DNA of 64,000 bases from Acanthacorydalis orientalis (taxonomy: Eukaryota; Arthropoda; Insecta; Megaloptera; Corydalidae), in the NCBI GenBank assembly GCA_034766995.1, contig CM068322.1, positions 2,823,089-2,887,088 of the forward strand, written 5' to 3'. Each line of letters starts with the position of its first letter. Positions within the stretch are counted from its first letter, which is position 1. The notes beneath the pieces were generated by a model, which saw only the letters and a program-made list of their open reading frames with translations, did no database searches and had not been told where the DNA came from. Below, piece after piece: positions 23,100 through 33,960 of this stretch. Position numbers and translations under genes: made by a program.

Positions 23100-23830
23100 C
23101 AGAATTCAAACTATTCGGAAGATAAAAGGTATTGATTTACCTATTCACATTAATATTCGTTAAGATATTTTAGCATGTTTGGATAAAGATCAAAACGTGA
23201 TTAACAATTTATTTATGTCAAATAAAGCGCATTTTCATTTAAACAGCTATGTGAACAAGCAGAGTAGTCGATATTGGAAAGATGAAAACCCACTTGGATC
23301 ACATCAAAATCTGCTGTATAGTCGAAAATTTACTGTATATTGTACACTTTGGCCTTTCGGCATTATAGAACCATTCCTCTTCGAAGAGGACAACGAAAAT
23401 TCTATAAGCATTAATGCAATCCGATACACTAACATGATTACAGTATTTATAACGCAAGAATTAATTCGATTTCCACAAATTACATAGTTTCAGCAAAATG
23501 GGATAACAAGCCATACCGCTATAGTGTAAATGACTGCTGTAAAAGCGCACTTTCCGAACCATATCATTTCCAAAAATGGAGATGTTGTTTAACCAGCAAG
23601 ATCCCCAGGTATGACGGTGTGTGATTATTTTCTTTAAGGTTATTTAAAAAACAAGGTGTATATTGATCATCCATTCACTATCCCTGAGCTTAAATTAAAA
23701 ATACAAGAAGCAATTGCAAAGATTCCACCAGATATGGTAAGACGTGTAATAGAAAATTTCGGAATAAGATTACAAGAATGCTTGCGCCAAAATGGTGTTA
23801 ATCTATTAATCGTATTTTAAAAAAAGAAAA
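23100..23830 (+). pseudogene. Tc1/mariner-superfamily transposase remnant (family C)
   Basis: The best block, 23179-23487, reads a SNKAHFHLNSYVNKQ motif (SDEAHF in relatives; Asp-Glu changed to Asn-Lys), then RYWKDENP, then a FGIIEPFLFEEDNEN motif and INAIRYTNMI. Further frames continue with a degraded QxGxxCHTA block near 23510, ISKNGDVV near 23570, an S-PGMTVCDYFL block near 23605, and a tail KTRCILIIHPLS..IPEL near 23650. This family carries an extra N-terminal helix-turn-helix and a DDE-type core. The element at 35027 is from the same family on the other strand. No terminal repeats were found here. Confidence 0.8.
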
Positions 23831-25145
23831 TGTCCCAGTATACCTAACAAGAATATCTAAACAAAATTATGTAAAAATAAAAATTCATTTAATTATTGAG
23901 TTTTGAAATTTTCGCGTTCCTTTGGAGTGCACTCTACTTACCACTCACATTGTATTAATATTTTAGAAATATTTTTTCTATGTTTAAATAAGTATTTATT
24001 TTTCCATTAAATTTTAATTTAAATTTAGTTTAATTTAGAATACCAGAAAATTTATATTAAATAATGTAACTCTTAACAGAAATAATTTATAAACTTAACG
24101 ACCTTGATACAAGTTCAAATCCTCAAGTTCACTATATAAAGAGTAATACCATAATATATCTTAATATGACATTAATATTTATACCCAAATTCAGTACACG
24201 ATCAAAAAAAGTGAAACTTCAAACACGGTTTAGGAACTCTGTTAGAAACATAATTTAAAAAAAAAAACATCTTACGATTATATTTAAACACACATATTTG
24301 ATCTTAAAAACTTTAAATGTTAATTTCGTGTTTTGCGATGGTTATGAATTTCGCTTCACCGGAAAGACATATTTCATGAAAACATTCTCCGACAAGTTAA
24401 GTACACACAGGAACGTGTAAATGACTGCAAGAGTGATTGATGTCAGAGAATAAAGTGCCAACAGATGTTTATTTGAAATAAAAACTGTTTGTGTTACCTG
24501 TTTAAAAAGCGTATCTCAATTTTAAATGAAAATATATTAGAGTGTTATAACAATTATGCAAAAAGCTGTTAAAATTTATTTATTATTCATTAATGTCTTG
24601 AAAGGTTGTTAATTGTAAGAAAAACGAATTCAATCTTTTTTATTACATGCAAATCGAGTTAATTTAATTAAATAACGCTATTTTATTTAAGTTAATTATT
24701 AAAGTTAATTTAATTATTCAAAGCATATCTTATTTCATTAGCACTTAATTTATGTTGTGTTTTATTATTTATTTAATATCATATCTAAATTTATAACAAA
24801 ATTAAGAATTCAGTTGAATTTTTTTACAAATTTATAGTTATTGTGAGACAATGTTTGTTGACAAATAGATTTTGTTTATCGTGTAATTCCATACAATCGT
24901 TCACTTTTATAAAGAGTTCATTACACGGATGTACTGAAAAAAATTTAGTTCTTTAAGCAACTTCATTCACTGTATAATTGATGGTAAGCCCTATGTCACA
25001 ACACAAAAGTAGAGAAAAACCGTTGTATTAAATCAATTTTACAATTCATTATAAAGAAAGAGTATTTTAAATAAGTAGTGTAACATTTTCTTTCTTTTAT
25101 TTTTTCTGTTTCTTCTATTTCAATTTTGGCTATGTTGAATTCTTG
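23831..25145. other. AT-rich DNA with no recognisable gene
   Basis: No coding block. The phrase AAGTTCAAATCCTCA near 24110 resembles a tRNA T-loop, but the rest of a cloverleaf is absent. Confidence 0.5.
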
Positions 25146-25269
25146 CTTATGTACATTTCGATGGCGATTCCATCATCCAAGAGCGCTTAGGTATAGAAAA
25201 CATCTATACAGATTTTTCTATACACTAACTCTCTTTGGATGATAGCACCGCCATCAAAATGTACATAAG
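25146..25269. mobile_element. foldback repeat (family F), near-perfect copy
   Basis: Left arm starts CTTATGTACATTTCGATGGC at 25146. The right arm, minus strand from 25269, reads CTTATGTACATTTTGATGGC. The arms pair for about 55 bases with a few mismatches around a 13-base loop (CATCTATACAGAT). No coding capacity. Related copies lie at about 27191, 30635, 56807 and 60125. Confidence 0.8.
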
Positions 25270-25382
25270 TAACAAGTAAAAATTAAATAATTTTAATTAG
25301 GACAAAAAATTGTGATTCGTTCGATTGAGTAAACATTTCGTTTGTGATAGTAGCTTTATCCGTAGTGAAAAATTATGTTGTA

Positions 25383-26633
25383 TTGGATTGGAACAAAATC
25401 TCGCAGCGTTTTCCAATGAATTTCATTAATTGTAGATTAGGTAAAGTTATTGGGGTTTTAGGGCTCTTCGACAGCTAAGATATTAGCGCCCCGTATCATT
25501 AATTACAGTTTCGCGCGCAGTTCGAATACATGACATGACTCCATGTGTATTATTTTGAGAGGTGACATTTCAATGTATTTTTCTTTGCTATTGTTGCGCA
25601 ATTTATCCGCTGTTTATGGAGAAGGTATCGTTACTGGTAGAACTGTTAGAAAGTGGTTCGCTCCGTTCAGAGATAAACAATTCCTCCTAAAGGATTGAGA
25701 ATGTTCCGGCAGGCTTACAGTTATGATAATGATAAAATTGCAACACTTATTGAAAATAATCAACTTTAGACGACAAAGGGTATCGCAGAGATACTTCTGT
25801 CTTATATGAGAGTACTTAGGTTAGATTATTTACGTGTCTTATACGAGAGTTTTGAGGCATTTGAAGATATTTGAATATGTGAATTGTTATGATGTTTGTG
25901 TGCTTAATAATTTAACTGAAGAAAATTTAATGGAACGATTTTTCATCAGTGATTCGCTCCTTAAAAGAAACCAAAACGACCCATTTCTGAAACGATTAAT
26001 CACGGGCGCCTACAATAATATGGATCGAAAAAGATCTTGAGGGAAATGAAATGAGCCTCAGTAAGTCACTCCAAAAGCGCGTCTTCATCCGAAGAAAGTA
26101 ATGTTTTGTATCTGATAGAATTAGAAGGGTATTGTGTATTACGAGCTTCTCCCAAATAATCAGACGATAAATTCGGAGAATTATTGTGCGAATTGGACTA
26201 ATTAAAGGCGAAAATCGATCAAAAGTATCCAGAATTGGCAAAATGCAAGGATATCGTTTTCCAACAAGTCAAAGTTAGACATCATGTCTGTTTGGAGACC
26301 TGGACGAACTTGGCGCAGTTTGACTGGGACGTTCTACGTCGCCATATTAACCTGATCTTGCACCTTCAGTTTATCATTTCTCCCGGTTGCTACAGAATTT
26401 TCTTTATGGAAACCATTTCACTTTCCTCAAACCCTGCAGAAACGACCTAGATGAATTCATCGCCCAGAAAAATTCCAATTCTTGACAGAACGGAATTATG
26501 AAACTACCTAAAAGAATGCGAAATATGGTGGACTAAATTGTACAAATGTATCAGAATAAATATATGTACAAATAAGTAAACACTTCCTTTGAATTTCATC
26601 TTAATAATAGTACGAACTTTTATTGCAACCCAA
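25383..26633 (+). mobile_element. mariner element, family A, second copy (1251 bp)
   Basis: Left end TTGGATTGGAACAAAATC, right end on the minus strand TTGGGTTGCAATAAAAGT, with TA on both sides (25381-25382, 26634-26635). Compared with the 27793 copy it carries an extra segment of about 75 bases near 25430-25502, flanked by CATTAATTGTAG and CATTAATTACAG. It also has a short internal duplication of TCTTATA(T/C)GAGAGT near 25799-25850. Confidence 0.93.
25580..26536 (+). pseudogene. mariner transposase pseudogene (family A)
   Basis: The best-preserved part, 25834-26040, reads RHLKIFEYVNCYDVCVLNNL, a TEENLMERF block and LLKRNQNDPFLKRLITGAY. The GDE that should follow LITG is lost, removing the first catalytic Asp. 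A VLYLIELEGYCVLRASPK-type block near 26105 is frameshifted. Near 26258 DIVFQQVKVRHHV replaces the FHQDNARPHV block (second Asp gone). The third block near 26343 reads HINLILHLQFIISP, also without Asp. It ends RMRNMVD and TAA about 26534-26536. Confidence 0.9.
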
Positions 26634-26635
26634 TA

Positions 26636-27136
26636 AATTTACATATTTTTTTAGATGAGATAATATAACAGTAATCTCTTCTATATTATATAGAAAGATT
26701 GATTTCCATATTGTTTAGTACGCATCAAAAAAGTAATATTAAATCCTTAAAAATATATGTATTAACATATGTCTTTTACAAGTGAAGCAATTCCGTTTTT
26801 AAATATTACCAAAAACACCTTAAAATATATTAACAACTTTAAATCATACTGCTCCTATTATCAAAAAAATTATATTTTTTCCTGAATTGATTTTTCAGTA
26901 CCTTAACGCACGGGAAATGAGAACATGAACATAAATACGAACAATCAATAATATAAAATTATCAACAATTATTTATTAAACATTTTTGTTTAAAAATGTT
27001 TCTTAGGTTTATGATATGAGAAAATATTTCATTTGTGCAATATGATTATATGTTAAACAATTTGTGAATATGTTTCCTAGTTATTTGCACATGTATTGAT
27101 ATAATTTTATATTCGTTTTATTATGTAATATATGTG

Positions 27137-27171
<35 letters not shown>

Positions 27172-27190
27172 TAATATTTAATATATGCAT
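26636..27190. other. AT-rich spacer between inverted mariners
   Basis: Contains (TA)n at 27139-27167. No coding motif. Confidence 0.55.
27139..27167. repeat. short (TA)n microsatellite
   Basis: About 14 TA units. Confidence 0.92.
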
Positions 27191-27342
27191 ACCTGAACAC
27201 TTTGAGAATGATGAAATCGCCATTGAAATATGCATATCACAATAAAAAAATGATCAATAATCAATTATTGAATATTTTTGGGCGAGAAAATAGTTAATAG
27301 TTTGTAGAGTGAGAAAAATTCATTTATAAAAGTGGAAACCAC
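27191..27342 (-). repeat. family F foldback, half copy
   Basis: Read on the minus strand it contains TTCAATGGCGATTTCATCATTC preceded by ATTGATTATTGATCATTTTT. This aligns with the 30635 copy (ATTGATCATTT..TTCAATGG) and the 60125 copy. Only one arm is evident, so it is either solo or its partner has decayed. Confidence 0.6.
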
Positions 27343-27792
27343 AATGCTATAACTGTATTGCTACAAAATCATAGATTTGATTAGCGTGTATACTAATTTC
27401 GTGAATACCCGTATATAATATATAATAGTATTATGTTATGTAAATAGCCAAATAATAGGTTTATACTATTGATTTATTTCATTTTATATTAATTAAATAT
27501 GTACACGTATGATACTTTTATTATGTGTGAGTATAATACATACGATATTATAATCAAAATATGTATGTGTGTTGATATGATATTGAATTTAGAATAAAGT
27601 TCGAACCGTTTGAACAGGTGTTTCAATATCAAAATGTGTATTAAGTAAACTCTAAATACATTTTTTTATTACAAGGCTGCCTAAAATGTATTATAAAAAT
27701 TAATTTTTTAAGCATTTTTAGATTTTTAGTGTCGCGTGTGATTTTATTTATTTATGTTTTATCCATTATACCCAAGTATTTAAATAAATCTA
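27343..27792. other. AT-rich DNA with no recognisable gene
   Basis: Nothing identified. Confidence 0.55.
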
Positions 27793-29098
27793 TTGGGTTA
27801 GAACAAAAGTTCTTAGCGTTTTTAAGGTAATATTGAAAGGCAGTGCATACTTTTTTGCACATATATTTATTCTAATATATATGTGATATTTTGATCCACC
27901 ACCTTTCACGATCTCTCATGTAGTTTCATAATTCCGGCCACCCAGAACATGGCATCTTTTTGGGCGATGAATTGAACCTGGTGGTTTCTGTAGGCTTTCA
28001 TGGAAGTAAAGTTTTTTCCATTAAGGGAACTTTACAAGGACTGAAACAAATGGTAATGGAGTGAAGATACAAGATCAGGTGAATATGACGGGTGAGGTAG
28101 GACGTCACAGCCAAACTGTACAAAGTACTGTCGGGTATTCAGAGACCTGAGGTCTAGTGTTGGGTTGGTGGAAAACGATACTCTTCGGATTGGTTAATTC
28201 TGGATGCTTTTGATCGATTTATGAATTTAATTGGTCCAGTTGAGCACAATACTTCTCTGAACTTAGCGTCTGATTATTTGATAGATGCTCACAAGACACA
28301 ACACACTTCTAATGCCGCCACATACAAAATATTACCTTTTTTGGATGAAAATACGCTTTTGGAGTGAATAACGGAGGTTCATTTTATTTCCCCAAGACAT
28401 TTTACGATCTACATTATTGTGGACGATTAGTTTTTGCATAGTTCATGATTAATGATTTCAGAATCGGATGGTTTTGGTTTCTTTTAAGGTGTGAATCATT
28501 GATAGAATTGCGTTCCATTAAATTTCTTTCAGTTTAATTATGAGGCACTCAAACATCGTACCGATTCACTTCTTCAAGTGTCTCCAAATGCCTCACAACA
28601 CTTGTATGAGAGACCTGCAATATCTCTACGATATCCCGTATCGTGTAACTTTAATTAGTTTCAGTAAGTGTTGCCATTTTATCATTATCAACAACTGCAG
28701 GCTTACCGGAACGCTCTCGATCCTCAAGATCGAATTTTCCATCTCTGAACCAAGCGAACCACTTTCGAACATTACTTACAGATACGCCACCTTCTCCATA
28801 AACGGCGGATATATTTTTGGTGTCTCTGTGGTGCTTTTTTTCTCCAGAAGATTTTTCCTCTTCGGAAATGAAACAGCATCAAATGACGAAAATGTACATT
28901 ATTTTCATCCATTTTTGATTGCAAATTCAAAAGACTTCATAAAGTTGTAAAATTCATAAAATTTCACATAAATAGAAGAAAAAGAAACGTTGAAATGTCA
29001 CCTGTCAAAATAACACATTGTTATATAATCCAGCTGCGCGCGAAATTACAGTTAATGATATCTATTGGAAAACGCTACGAACTTTTGTTCCAACCCAA
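27793..29098 (-). mobile_element. mariner element, family A, full length, minus strand (1306 bp)
   Basis: Low-coordinate end TTGGGTTAGAACAAAAGT; high-coordinate end, on the minus strand, TTGGGTTGGAACAAAAGT. TA flanks both (27791-27792, 29099-29100). This is the best-preserved family A copy and is in inverted orientation to the copy at 25383, 1.16 kb away. Confidence 0.95.
27880..28912 (-). pseudogene. mariner transposase pseudogene (family A), near full length
   Basis: On the minus strand, ATG at 28912 opens MDENNVHFRHLMLFHFRRGK, then a frameshift, GEGGVS..VRKWFAWFRDGKF and DLEDRERSGKPAVVDNDK near 28700. An HTSVVRHLETLEEVNRYDV block lies near 28600. The first Asp block is disrupted. FHQPNTRPQV near 28170 has Pro instead of the second catalytic Asp. 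The third block, near 28080, reads HPSYSPDLVSSLHYH without the catalytic Asp. Multiple stops confirm it is dead. Confidence 0.92.
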
Positions 29099-29190
29099 TA
29101 CTTTTAGATTTTTCTTTAATTATAGCTTATAATTTTATTTTAGACTATTTTACAAACATTCTCTTTAGCGCGTCGCACTATATTTGTTTA

Positions 29191-29696
29191 GATAACCAAC
29201 AAAGTTCGTGCGGTTTTTATAATAAAATTAAACAAGTTCAGAAATGTTCATAAAATGTTTTATTCATTAAAATAAGCACTTTCGCAATCTACAACCTTTT
29301 CCCAACGAGATAATAGTTTGTAAGTCCCTCTTTTTTAAAAAGTTGTATTTCGAAGCAAAAAGTTTACCAACCTCCGCTTCAATCTCTGTTTTATTCTGGA
29401 ACTGTCTATTTCATATTAGGTTGTCTAGCAGCAAGAAAAGTAATAATCGCTCAGAGAAATTTCAGGATAATATAGAGGATGAGGCCGTATCTCCCATCCT
29501 AAGTTATGGATCTTCTCACAGGTAAGTATTGCAGTATAAGGTCTTACTTTTTCCTGCAAGAATAACATTTTCTTTCGATTGACTTTTTAACTTTTGATTA
29601 ACTTTCTTTAGAACTTGTTCTTAAGTAGTGCATACTTCACAGGCTTTACTCGCGGGCAATGCGTTAGTTATTAGGTTGCGTTACTTAAGAAACACC
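29191..29696 (-). mobile_element. internally deleted mariner, mellifera-like, minus strand (about 506 bp)
   Basis: Low end after TA (29189-29190): GATAACCAACAAAGTTCG leading to TGCGGTTTTT. High end, minus strand, after TA: GGTGTTTCTTAAGTAACGC. These resemble the TTAGGTTGG..AAGTAATTGCGG class. Only the 3' half of the transposase lies between them. The high boundary falls in an imperfect palindrome (29671-29700), so it is less certain. Confidence 0.75.
29255..29640 (-). pseudogene. mariner transposase C-terminal half
   Basis: Minus strand, 5' to 3': KKVNQKLKSQSKENVIL near 29610; EKVRPYTAILTCEKIHNLGW near 29545 (HDNARPHTA in relatives, Asp lost); EIRPHPLYYPEISLSDYYF near 29470 with the third catalytic Asp; EIEAEVGKLFASK near 29380. 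After a frameshift, KLLSRWEKVVDCESAYFNE ends with a TAA near 29256. The plus-strand frame at 29343-29525 is only a shadow of this gene. Confidence 0.88.
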
Positions 29697-30531
29697 TAAC
29701 AATATTAATCGAAAGATAGTGCTATTCTTAGAGAACAATACAAGACCTCAAACTGCAACACTTACATATAACACTTTGAGTATATGTTACACTAATGTAG
29801 AGTATGATCCCATAAAGGTATGTTTTGACTTAGGCAATATTCTGTGGAGCGATCAAACTACGTAAGTCGGCGAATCTCCTTAACATTATATAAATTATTA
29901 TGTTTATTTTCTGTATTTACTTTATAACAAAAAATTTTCAAAATTCTATGATACAATATATTATTGAAAATTAGAATATTTATACGTGCCATGTATTTGT
30001 ATTTCATAATTTTTGTATTTAATTTTTATAATAAAATCATGAAAGAATTGAACTTTTAAAACCATTATTTGCATATAGTAATTAAGGTTTTCAATTAATT
30101 TAATTGGTGTGAAACTAGAGAAAATTACCATTCAGTTCGAAATACACAATTGCACGTACCAAGTCGTCCCTTTCATTCTGCATTTAAAGATGTTGAAAAT
30201 TGTAATATATAAGTTAAAACTCAGCCGAAATGACTGTTGAACGTGAAATCAATGTGAATGTTCTAATTAACAGTAGTTTTTTTTCAAATTAAGTTAAAAG
30301 AGAACAGAAAATGTTTATTTGTTTTTTCTTTAAATGTTGTTTTATGTTTCTTTTCACTTTTTCAATTACTGCAAAGTGACATTTTAATTAATACACTTTA
30401 AAAGTTATTGGACTGCCTTTTATTAATAACTGTTACTTTTCTGTCAAAGATAATAAGTACAAATTGTTTTTAACGGTATTCGTTCACAGGTTTAAAATAA
30501 AATTATTTTTTTCTAATACACATATACACAC

Positions 30532-30533
<2 letters not shown>

Positions 30534-30579
<46 letters not shown>
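30534..30579. repeat. (TA)n microsatellite
   Basis: About 23 TA units, preceded by ACACATATACACACCC. Confidence 0.95.
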
Positions 30580-30583
<4 letters not shown>

Positions 30584-30634
30584 GATTAAATAATAAATAA
30601 AATTAGTTTTATAGTTAAATTAACTTTTGCAAAT

Positions 30635-30750
30635 AAATTTTCACTTCCTTATAAACCTCTCTTTTTTAATGAAAATTATTGAGTACGTGGTTATTGATCA
30701 TTTGGTTGTTTATTGTGTGCATTTCAATGGAAAAAATACCATCCACAAAA
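30635..30750 (+). repeat. family F foldback, half copy
   Basis: TTTTCACTTCCTTATAAACC, a gap, then GTGGTTATTGATCATTTGG and TGTGCATTTCAATGG. This aligns with the minus strand of 27191-27342 and with the left arm of 60125. The right arm is not obvious. Confidence 0.55.
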
Positions 30751-31260
30751 CAATAAGGTACAGAAATAAATTTAAAATCTATTTGTCAAATACGTTTCTA
30801 TAGTCTTTGAAGGAGTGAAAATGCATTTATGGAGTTTATTTGTACTTCAATTTATTTTGTTAATAAATTTTTCATGTGAATAATTGCATTTTTCTGAATT
30901 TTCAAAAAATATAATTGAAACATAAATTACAAATATTTTATGAATTACAACTATACAAACACCTTTTTCAAATTTTGGAATATTTTCGTTTATTTAATGA
31001 TTTTTATTTTCGTTTATTTGTTTTTCTCGTAATATATTCAGCTCATTAAAAAATTATTATTTTTGTTATTATGTTCTACCTATGTTAACAAATATATTTT
31101 CTTTTATATTTTGTTGTTTATATTGTTTTATTTTACTTTATTTTGTGACAAATAATACCTATATTTCATTCTCATAAATTGTAATATATTGATTAAAATT
31201 TTTTATATATAAAATGATCACTTTTATTAATATATTGAAAAATAAATTCATATAAATTCT

Positions 31261-31470
31261 ATCATATTTTAATATCCCCCTACAGAAACCTGTGTAGCTG
31301 ATATTCTCTAGTAGATCGATCCGACTAGTGTCTTGTTACTTGTAGGAGAGAACTTTATACGTTTACCTGGGCGAGGAGTGATCTATAGTGGTGGACACTT
31401 CACTAATGAGTACGGTGGACTCTGCACTCTTCAAATTGTATTTTACCAAGCTCCCATAAAAAATTACACA
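31261..31470 (+). ncRNA. possible U1 snRNA-like remnant
   Basis: Within a GC-richer patch, 31357-31370 reads ATACGTTTACCTGG, two bases longer than the U1 5' end ATACTTACCTGG that pairs with splice donors. GAGGAGTGATC, GTGGTGGA and CTCTGCACTC follow in the order of the corresponding U1 segments, ending about 31430. The first stem-loop region looks shortened, and I cannot find an Sm site or terminal stem. If real, it is a degenerate pseudogene. A chance resemblance cannot be excluded. Confidence 0.22.
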
Positions 31471-31847
31471 TAAACTCGTTACGAAAGAAACAGCATTATT
31501 CATACAATTATACTAAACTAAAAGCATTCTTGAAATGCGTCAAGAACTCGTGATATCAAAAATAGAAGAGAGTAGTGAACGCAAAGAAGAATGAGGCAGT
31601 TTGATTCTAATCCACATACTCTTGACAATGCGATTAAAATTGCCAAAAATTATTGTGTAAATTTTACCCACTAATGAATAGAAAGTTAAGTTTGACACTG
31701 AAAACTAAACATACAACTTATCTTAGCCACATTCAACCGATAATGCCGTATATAGATAATGCTGCACTTACAATAATTTGATGGAAGCCATTTCTTTACA
31801 AAGCAACCTTCAATTCCCTACGTCAGATCATAAGCGCGTCAACTGTA

Positions 31848-32400
31848 CGTGGGGGGTTTGAAGAGCAACTAGGTTAAATATTAGAGACAATAGCTTCAGT
31901 TTCAAAGTGTACTTTATGTTTTGACCTAATCCTCTAGAAGCTTAACACACTTGCCGCAACGTTTCTTCGGCTCCGAAATTCTCTCCCAGAAATGGATTTC
32001 TTCAAGGAATAGCCATTTGGGGCCTCTATCACCTCTCTATCAGATCCAAATTGCTTTCCAGCCAGGAATATTTTGAGTTTTTGGAACAGATAGAAGGTCA
32101 AGGGTGGCAATGAGGGAAATACGGTAGATTCGTAATGATTTTAAACTTCAATTCAACCAATTTCTGATGATCAACATTGTTGAATGAACATGAATTGTCA
32201 TGGTGAAACAATACTTTTTTCTTGACCATTTCGGGATATTTTTAGTCATCGCTGTCTTTAACTTCTTCAAAAGTTCTGCAAAGTATTAGCCAGTATTCTT
32301 TTCTTAAGAAAATAATTCAGTTATTTTCTTTTCTTAAAAAAATCTTTAAAATGCTCCTTTTTTGAGCGATCTCGATCAGAAACTCTTCTTAATGAATATA
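31848..32400 (-). pseudogene. irritans-like mariner remnant, minus strand
   Basis: The 3' end after TA (31846-31847) reads CGTGGGGGGTTTGAAGAG, like the 8195 ends. On the minus strand: ELLKKLKTAMTK-type sequence near 32265, EMVKKKVLFHHDNS near 32225 (second catalytic Asp retained), FYLFQKLKIFLAGKQ near 32075, FGSDREVIEAPNGY near 32045, and KKRCGKCVKLLED near 31950 at the C-terminus. The Asp of the DLAPSD block is replaced in FYLF context. The frame changes repeatedly. The 5' end of the element was not located; sequence resemblance fades near 32400. Confidence 0.82.
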
Positions 32401-32540
32401 TATAGCAATCTTTGTGGATGTATCCATAATAATAAAGATTTAAAATTTATTCGTATAAATTACTTTTATGATAATAATATTAAACAAAAAAAAGTTGGAA
32501 TACTATAACAATATATCACATAAACCGATTAATGTATATA

Positions 32541-32542
<2 letters not shown>

Positions 32543-32582
<40 letters not shown>
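32543..32582. repeat. (TA)n microsatellite
   Basis: About 20 TA units preceded by TATACGCA. Confidence 0.95.
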
Positions 32583-32585
<3 letters not shown>

Positions 32586-33054
32586 TACAAAGAAACAGTA
32601 TTTTTCTATGACCTGCATTTAAATTTTTAAACGGGAACGCTGTAAACTGAACAACAAACATTCTACAAACAAGTAAAGCCAATACAGAAATAGCAGTTTG
32701 ACCCGTGCTCCACTGTTTCGTATATTTTAATTCATTAAATAAACAGAAGTCTCGACATTAACAGGTTCCTTACAGGAAGCACTCGTGTCTAGAAATTGTA
32801 TGTATTCTTGAATAGATAATGCCATAAATTGTTTGCACAGACACCGTTATATCACTACTGAATCGGCTTATGATGGAGTAATTACAAAGTTAAATACCAA
32901 CTTGCACAATGCAAAACATAGAAGTGAACCTTACACTAAATGATATATTTACAAATTTAATTGTCAATTTATGTACTGTCCCAGGTTAAGCTTAAGTACA
33001 TCGATTAGTTTTCACATAAAGTGAGACTTGATTTTTTTTGTTCCAAATATTATT

Positions 33055-33056
<2 letters not shown>

Positions 33057-33087
<31 letters not shown>
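33057..33087. repeat. (TA)n microsatellite
   Basis: About 15 TA units ending in TACAC. Confidence 0.93.
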
Positions 33088-33090
<3 letters not shown>

Positions 33091-33824
33091 TATTAAAAAT
33101 ATGTATAGCTGTAATCAGTTTTATATTTTTAATAATATCTGCTACTCATTAATTATATTTACTTTTTTATAGAAAATGAAATTGAAAAATATATATTTTT
33201 AAGTTTTACAGAAGGTTGTTTACAATTTAACTTTATTTATTATTAAAAATATTTTCACCACTTTCCAGGGATAGAATATTAATTCACTCTTAATTATTTT
33301 ATCATGTATAAAAAATGCCAAGTAAACTTTATGTATTATCTTTACGTTTTATACATAAAACTAAAAATTTTTAACAAAAAATAGTAGGAACAAATTATAA
33401 ATATAGAAAACAGCGTAATTAAAAAAAAACAAACAGTTTTTTGGATGGTAGTACGGGAAAAAGGAAGCATGCCGTTTAATTAAAATTAAAATCAAATTCA
33501 TTACCAATTTGACTTTCTTCAATATAACCATAATGCTTATTTTTTAAAATTATAAACTGTAAATTTAGTGAAATTAAAATCATTTCTTTATATTCATTCG
33601 ATATTAGGGTTTTTTATAATATAATATGAACCATAAGTTCTTACATTATTCTAGTAATATATATCTTACTAACATTAAAAAAGCTCTTTTTTGTTATATC
33701 ACAACACAATTACTATCCTTATGAAGTTTAGATTTTCACCTTTATCATATGAATGATATATACTTTCAACAATAAAAATGAGAGTAAAGTAATGTTGTTC
33801 TGATGATCTTAATCCTTTTGAAAC

Positions 33825-33960
33825 AGTTGAGTTTCCGTCATTCATTACTAGTTTTGACCCATGTGCCATCCTTAGGTTGATATTAAAAAATGAGTAGTCT
33901 TTAATATGTATCTGAAGTGGCGCATGTGAAAAAACTAGTAGTGAAAAACATATTTAACTG
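33825..33960. mobile_element. foldback element (about 136 bp)
   Basis: Inner arms are strong: ACTAGTTTTGACCCATGTGCC at about 33848 pairs with ACTAGTTTTTTCACATGCGCC read from about 33938 on the minus strand. Pairing extends to GATATTAAA/TACATATTAAA around a loop near 33888-33899. Outward the arms remain similar up to CAGTT at both ends. No reading frame. No clear target duplication, so the borders are approximate. Confidence 0.65.

Larger units (their letters stand above)
29700..31260. other. AT-rich DNA, one TA tract and one family F half copy
   Basis: See 30534 and 30635. No gene is supported. Confidence 0.5.
32401..33824. other. AT-rich DNA with two TA tracts
   Basis: (TA)n at 32543-32582 and 33057-33087. 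The stretch 32620-32960 is mid-GC and closed in all frames; its origin is unknown. Confidence 0.5.

Noticed and set aside
24100..24135. tRNA-like T-loop phrase AAGTTCAAATCC
   Set aside because: No flanking stem pairing and no anticodon or acceptor arm; not a tRNA.
28540..28950. 136-codon plus-strand frame
   Set aside because: It is the antisense shadow of the minus-strand family A transposase at 27880-28912.
29343..29525. 60-codon plus-strand frame
   Set aside because: Shadow of the minus-strand mariner C-terminal half in the same place.
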